A stretch of DNA of 35,349 nt from Acidobacteria bacterium 28-1 (GTDB lineage Bacteria > Acidobacteriota > Blastocatellia > Pyrinomonadales > Pyrinomonadaceae). Below the pieces are notes generated by a model, which saw only the letters and a list, made by a program, of their open reading frames with translations, was not told where the DNA came from and made no database searches. Made by a program: the position numbers and the translations under genes. The DNA lies in the NCBI GenBank assembly GCA_002050365.1, contig MWYZ01000067.1, forward strand, positions 1 through 35,349, given 5' to 3'. Positions 33,387-35,349 of this stretch are shown here, piece by piece. Position 1 is the first letter of the stretch. The number at the start of each line of letters is the position of its first letter.

Positions 33387-34364
33387 ATGCCCGTAGGAAC
33401 GTCAATTCGGATTTACGATTTAGCCAAAGACCTCAAACAAGACACCAAGCGCGTGATTGAAGAATTACGACTTGAAGGCGCAGATGTCTCTGTGCCGTCC
33501 CACTCTGTCAGCAAAGAATTGGCAGAAAGGCTTCGTAATAAGTATTTCCCGAAAGCCGAAGCCGCGCCCGCGCCGAAACGAATAATCAGAGTTTTTCCTA
33601 GGAAACCAACCGTAGAAAGTTCAGCCAACGATTTTCCTTTGGAGGAAAGTAAAGTTAATCTCGTTAAAACTCAACCGCAAGTTGAAGAAAAGATACCAGA
33701 ATCATCTTTAACAATTATCGAAAATAAACTTAAAGAATTACCTATTGAAATACCTATAAATTCTCAAAAAGAAACCTCAAGTAATAAACTTATTGATGAA
33801 TTAAAAGTTGATTGCCGAGAATGTCTCAGACCAACAAAACATAATTTAATTCATTCTGTAGAAGTTAAAGAGTTAGAATGGAACGAGAAATATCAAATTG
33901 TCCAATGTATGGGATGCGAAAGTCTTTCATTTCGTAGAATTACTTTCAAGAATAATCAATCAAACGATAAAGAAGAGATTCATCTTTATCCAAGTAGAAT
34001 TAAAGGTCGGCAAAAATTACAACTTGAATCTATTCCGCCAACAATAGCACAAATATATGAAGAAATTCATTTAGCCATTTCAAACAGATTATTAATTGTG
34101 GCAACAACAGGTATGAGAACTTTAATTGAACTTGTTTGTAACGACCTAAATTCAACAGCCGGAAATTTAAAGGGTAAAATTGATGATTTAGTCAGAAGAC
34201 AATTACTTACGCCCAAAAATGCCAATAACCTGCACAAATTAAGGGATTTTGGAAATAACGCAGCTCACGAAGCGAATATTCAATCAGAAAATACTTTAAA
34301 TAGGTGTATAGATATTATTGAACATTTGCTGAAAGATATTTATTCACCAGAAATTTCTAGCTAA
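33387..34364 (+). CDS. Fusion protein: translation factor IF2 N-terminal domain plus DUF4145
   Basis: Residues 1-75 read as the N-terminal domain of bacterial initiation factor IF2 (IRIYDLAKDLKQDTKRVIEE, ending LAERLRNKYFPK). After an Ala/Pro linker (AEAAPAPKR) the base composition drops and a charged linker follows. Residues about 135-185 hold two cysteine pairs (CREC and CMGC), as in the zinc-ribbon of DUF4145 proteins. The C-terminal domain (about 215-318) has TTGMRTLIELVCNDL and KLRDFGNNAAHEA, the DUF4145 signature. DUF4145 is found in restriction-linked and other defence proteins (known), so a stress or defence sensor is possible (inference). It is not an infB fragment: the GTPase domain is absent and the C-terminal domain is complete. 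Confidence 0.8.
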   Translation: MPVGTSIRIYDLAKDLKQDTKRVIEELRLEGADVSVPSHSVSKELAERLRNKYFPKAEAAPAPKRIIRVFPRKPTVESSANDFPLEESKVNLVKTQPQVEEKIPESSLTIIENKLKELPIEIPINSQKETSSNKLIDELKVDCRECLRPTKHNLIHSVEVKELEWNEKYQIVQCMGCESLSFRRITFKNNQSNDKEEIHLYPSRIKGRQKLQLESIPPTIAQIYEEIHLAISNRLLIVATTGMRTLIELVCNDLNSTAGNLKGKIDDLVRRQLLTPKNANNLHKLRDFGNNAAHEANIQSENTLNRCIDIIEHLLKDIYSPEISS

Positions 34365-34365
34365 A

Positions 34366-34392
34366 GAAGATTAGTTTAACTAGTCAATCTTC
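34366..34392. terminator. Small hairpin after the fusion gene
   Basis: GAAGATT and AATCTTC enclose a loop that itself contains TAGTTTAACTA, an 11-base near-palindrome. It lies 2 bases after the stop and lacks a T-run. Confidence 0.4.
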
Positions 34393-34467
34393 GATAGATA
34401 TTCGGCATTCTCTCTGGCAAACTCACGACATCAGCAATAATCTTATAGCCGACACGCGCCGTATAAA

Positions 34468-34833
34468 TCAGCTAATTGGCAGGTAAAGAATCAAATCTCT
34501 GTATTCTTCCAAATCCGAAGTCGCCGCAATCAGAAGAAGATCGTCGAGCGTTTCGCCGACGCTCATATTTTCGCTTAAAACAAAAATTCCCGTCGTGCGG
34601 CGGTTTTCAGCCAGATGGTCCTGCAAATGGACGGGCATTGATTTTCGATTGTTCGTTACAAGAATAAACTCGTTTTCCTCGCACCAAATCAAAATTTCAC
34701 GGTCGAGCGTTCCGTAATCGGGACAGCCCAACATTCCGATTTGCCAAACCGTTAAATTCGGCTCGCGCCGTAAAAGCTCGGCTCTCAGAATCGGCTTGAC
34801 GTTTTCGTCCAAAAGATAGCGAATCTCACTCAT
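34468..34833 (-). CDS. DUF5615 family PIN-like protein
   Basis: A 121-residue protein starting [20 protein letters not shown], the PIN-like DUF5615 opening with its acidic pair; [20 protein letters not shown] carries the other conserved acidic and asparagine residues. PIN-like folds are often RNases. It follows the DUF433 gene after 5 bases, and such pairs are a recurring toxin-antitoxin-like module in which DUF5615 would be the toxin (known association; activity not shown). Confidence 0.85.
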   Translation of the reverse strand: MSEIRYLLDENVKPILRAELLRREPNLTVWQIGMLGCPDYGTLDREILIWCEENEFILVTNNRKSMPVHLQDHLAENRRTTGIFVLSENMSVGETLDDLLLIAATSDLEEYRDLILYLPIS

Positions 34834-34838
34834 CGGAT

Positions 34839-35165
34839 TCAGGCGGCGAGCATAGTTTTTTCTTCTTTAATTTTTCGCAAACGTAAAACGACGGGCGGCG
34901 GATTTTCGGCTTGTTCTTCACGCACTTTTCGGCTGAAACTTAACCAATCGAGCAGGTAGGCTTCGGTTTTTTCTCGATTATCAAGATAGTAAAGAATCGT
35001 CGCGTAAATTTGTTGAAGTTTAAGAGTCGGAAAACGATCGGCGATTTGTTCCGCCGTTTGCTGGCGATAAATATAATCGTAAAGCACCGATTCGATGCCG
35101 ATGCGCGTTCCCTTAATGCGAATATCGTCGGGCGCGAGAAAATCAAAATAACTTTCGAGTTTCAT
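34839..35165 (-). CDS. DUF433 family protein (putative antitoxin)
   Basis: A 108-residue protein in which DIRIKGTRIGIESVLYDYIY and AEQIADRFPTLKLQQIYATI match the DUF433 helix-turn-helix, followed by a helical tail rich in Arg and Lys. The ATG at 35165 (MKLESYFDFL) is preferred over a TTG at 35183. It lies just upstream of the DUF5615 gene on the same strand, so the two form a probable toxin-antitoxin pair with the DNA-binding member first. The IS end begins about 60 bases upstream. Confidence 0.85.
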   Translation of the reverse strand: MKLESYFDFLAPDDIRIKGTRIGIESVLYDYIYRQQTAEQIADRFPTLKLQQIYATILYYLDNREKTEAYLLDWLSFSRKVREEQAENPPPVVLRLRKIKEEKTMLAA

Positions 35166-35228
35166 AAAAACATTATCAACCAAACTTCGATTTTTGGCTA
35201 GAATTATTTCTAGTTTTCTAACTAGACA

Positions 35229-35349
35229 TTATTGGAAATAATATATTTCTTCAAAGTTCGTTAAATCAATTGTTTGAAGTGGCTGGCGGAAGGTTACTCG
35301 CAAATTGTGTAACCCACACGCGATTTCCATCACCACATCTGAAATCTTC
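35229..35349 (-). mobile_element. 3' end of a DDE-type transposase (partial, opposite strand to the left edge)
   Basis: The complement reads KISDVVMEIACGLHNLRVTF then RQPLQTIDLTNFEEIYYFQ and a stop at 35229-35231. The left-edge transposase ends in the same pattern: over 25 aligned codons, 23 residues agree, with 17 base differences, nearly all silent. So these are two distinct, related IS copies under protein-level constraint, not one copy duplicated. Both point into the window, in inverted orientation. Confidence 0.75.

Noticed and set aside
1..35349. The whole window as a composite transposon
   Set aside because: The two IS ends differ at about a fifth of aligned bases, the window edges are probably arbitrary or assembly breaks, and most of the cargo is housekeeping genes.

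Overview
The window looks like chromosome from a Gram-negative acidobacterium, most likely class Blastocatellia (Pyrinomonadaceae-like). This is inferred from an Oar-type TonB-dependent receptor with an N-terminal carboxypeptidase-regulatory-like domain, an LpxI lipid A gene, a CarD regulator, a phoU-phoB-phoR cluster and moderate GC with AT-rich gaps. No rRNA, tRNA or CRISPR array was recognised.

Layout. The first 107 bases are the 3' end of a transposase gene, and the last 121 bases hold the 3' end of a related transposase on the other strand, so the sequence starts and stops inside two insertion sequences. 481-3368 is an outer-membrane receptor gene broken by one missing A. 3432-5615 (-) is a DNA-repair glycosylase, a CysQ-like phosphatase and inorganic pyrophosphatase. 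6399-8480 is a molybdopterin oxidoreductase. 8548-14455 (-) is an acyl-CoA synthetase with an in-frame repeat insertion, then a bacterial NACHT NTPase whose 3' end runs out of frame into a decapitated DUF488 gene. 14598-20017 (+) carries an SDR, a CBS protein, SixA, a phosphate regulon (PHO box, phoU, phoB, phoR) and carD. 20076-21403 (-) is queF and an exonuclease. 21496-25868 (+) is a run with pyrE, a four-helix-bundle gene, truA, a nucleotidyltransferase, DUF952, uppS and cdsA. 26101-29883 holds a cysteine-cluster protein, bcp, lpxI and an M28 peptidase. 29785-31852 is a perfect-looking 1,034-bp tandem duplication. 32694-35165 is a small accessory island: a Phd antitoxin, a VapC toxin gene whose middle is replaced by DUF2442, an IF2_N-DUF4145 fusion protein and a DUF433/DUF5615 pair.

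The most unusual signal lies between the genes. At least ten gaps hold long imperfect hairpins whose arms are built from near-tandem 6-10-nt words. The word differs at every site, but the architecture is the same. The arms often supply the stop codon of the upstream gene or abut the start codon of the next one. At one site the two arms flank a four-helix-bundle gene of the family first seen in 23S rRNA intervening sequences, which suggests a common origin for the whole set. A second repeat family (core CATCTTG, about 116-120 bp) occurs once between genes and once in frame inside the acyl-CoA synthetase.
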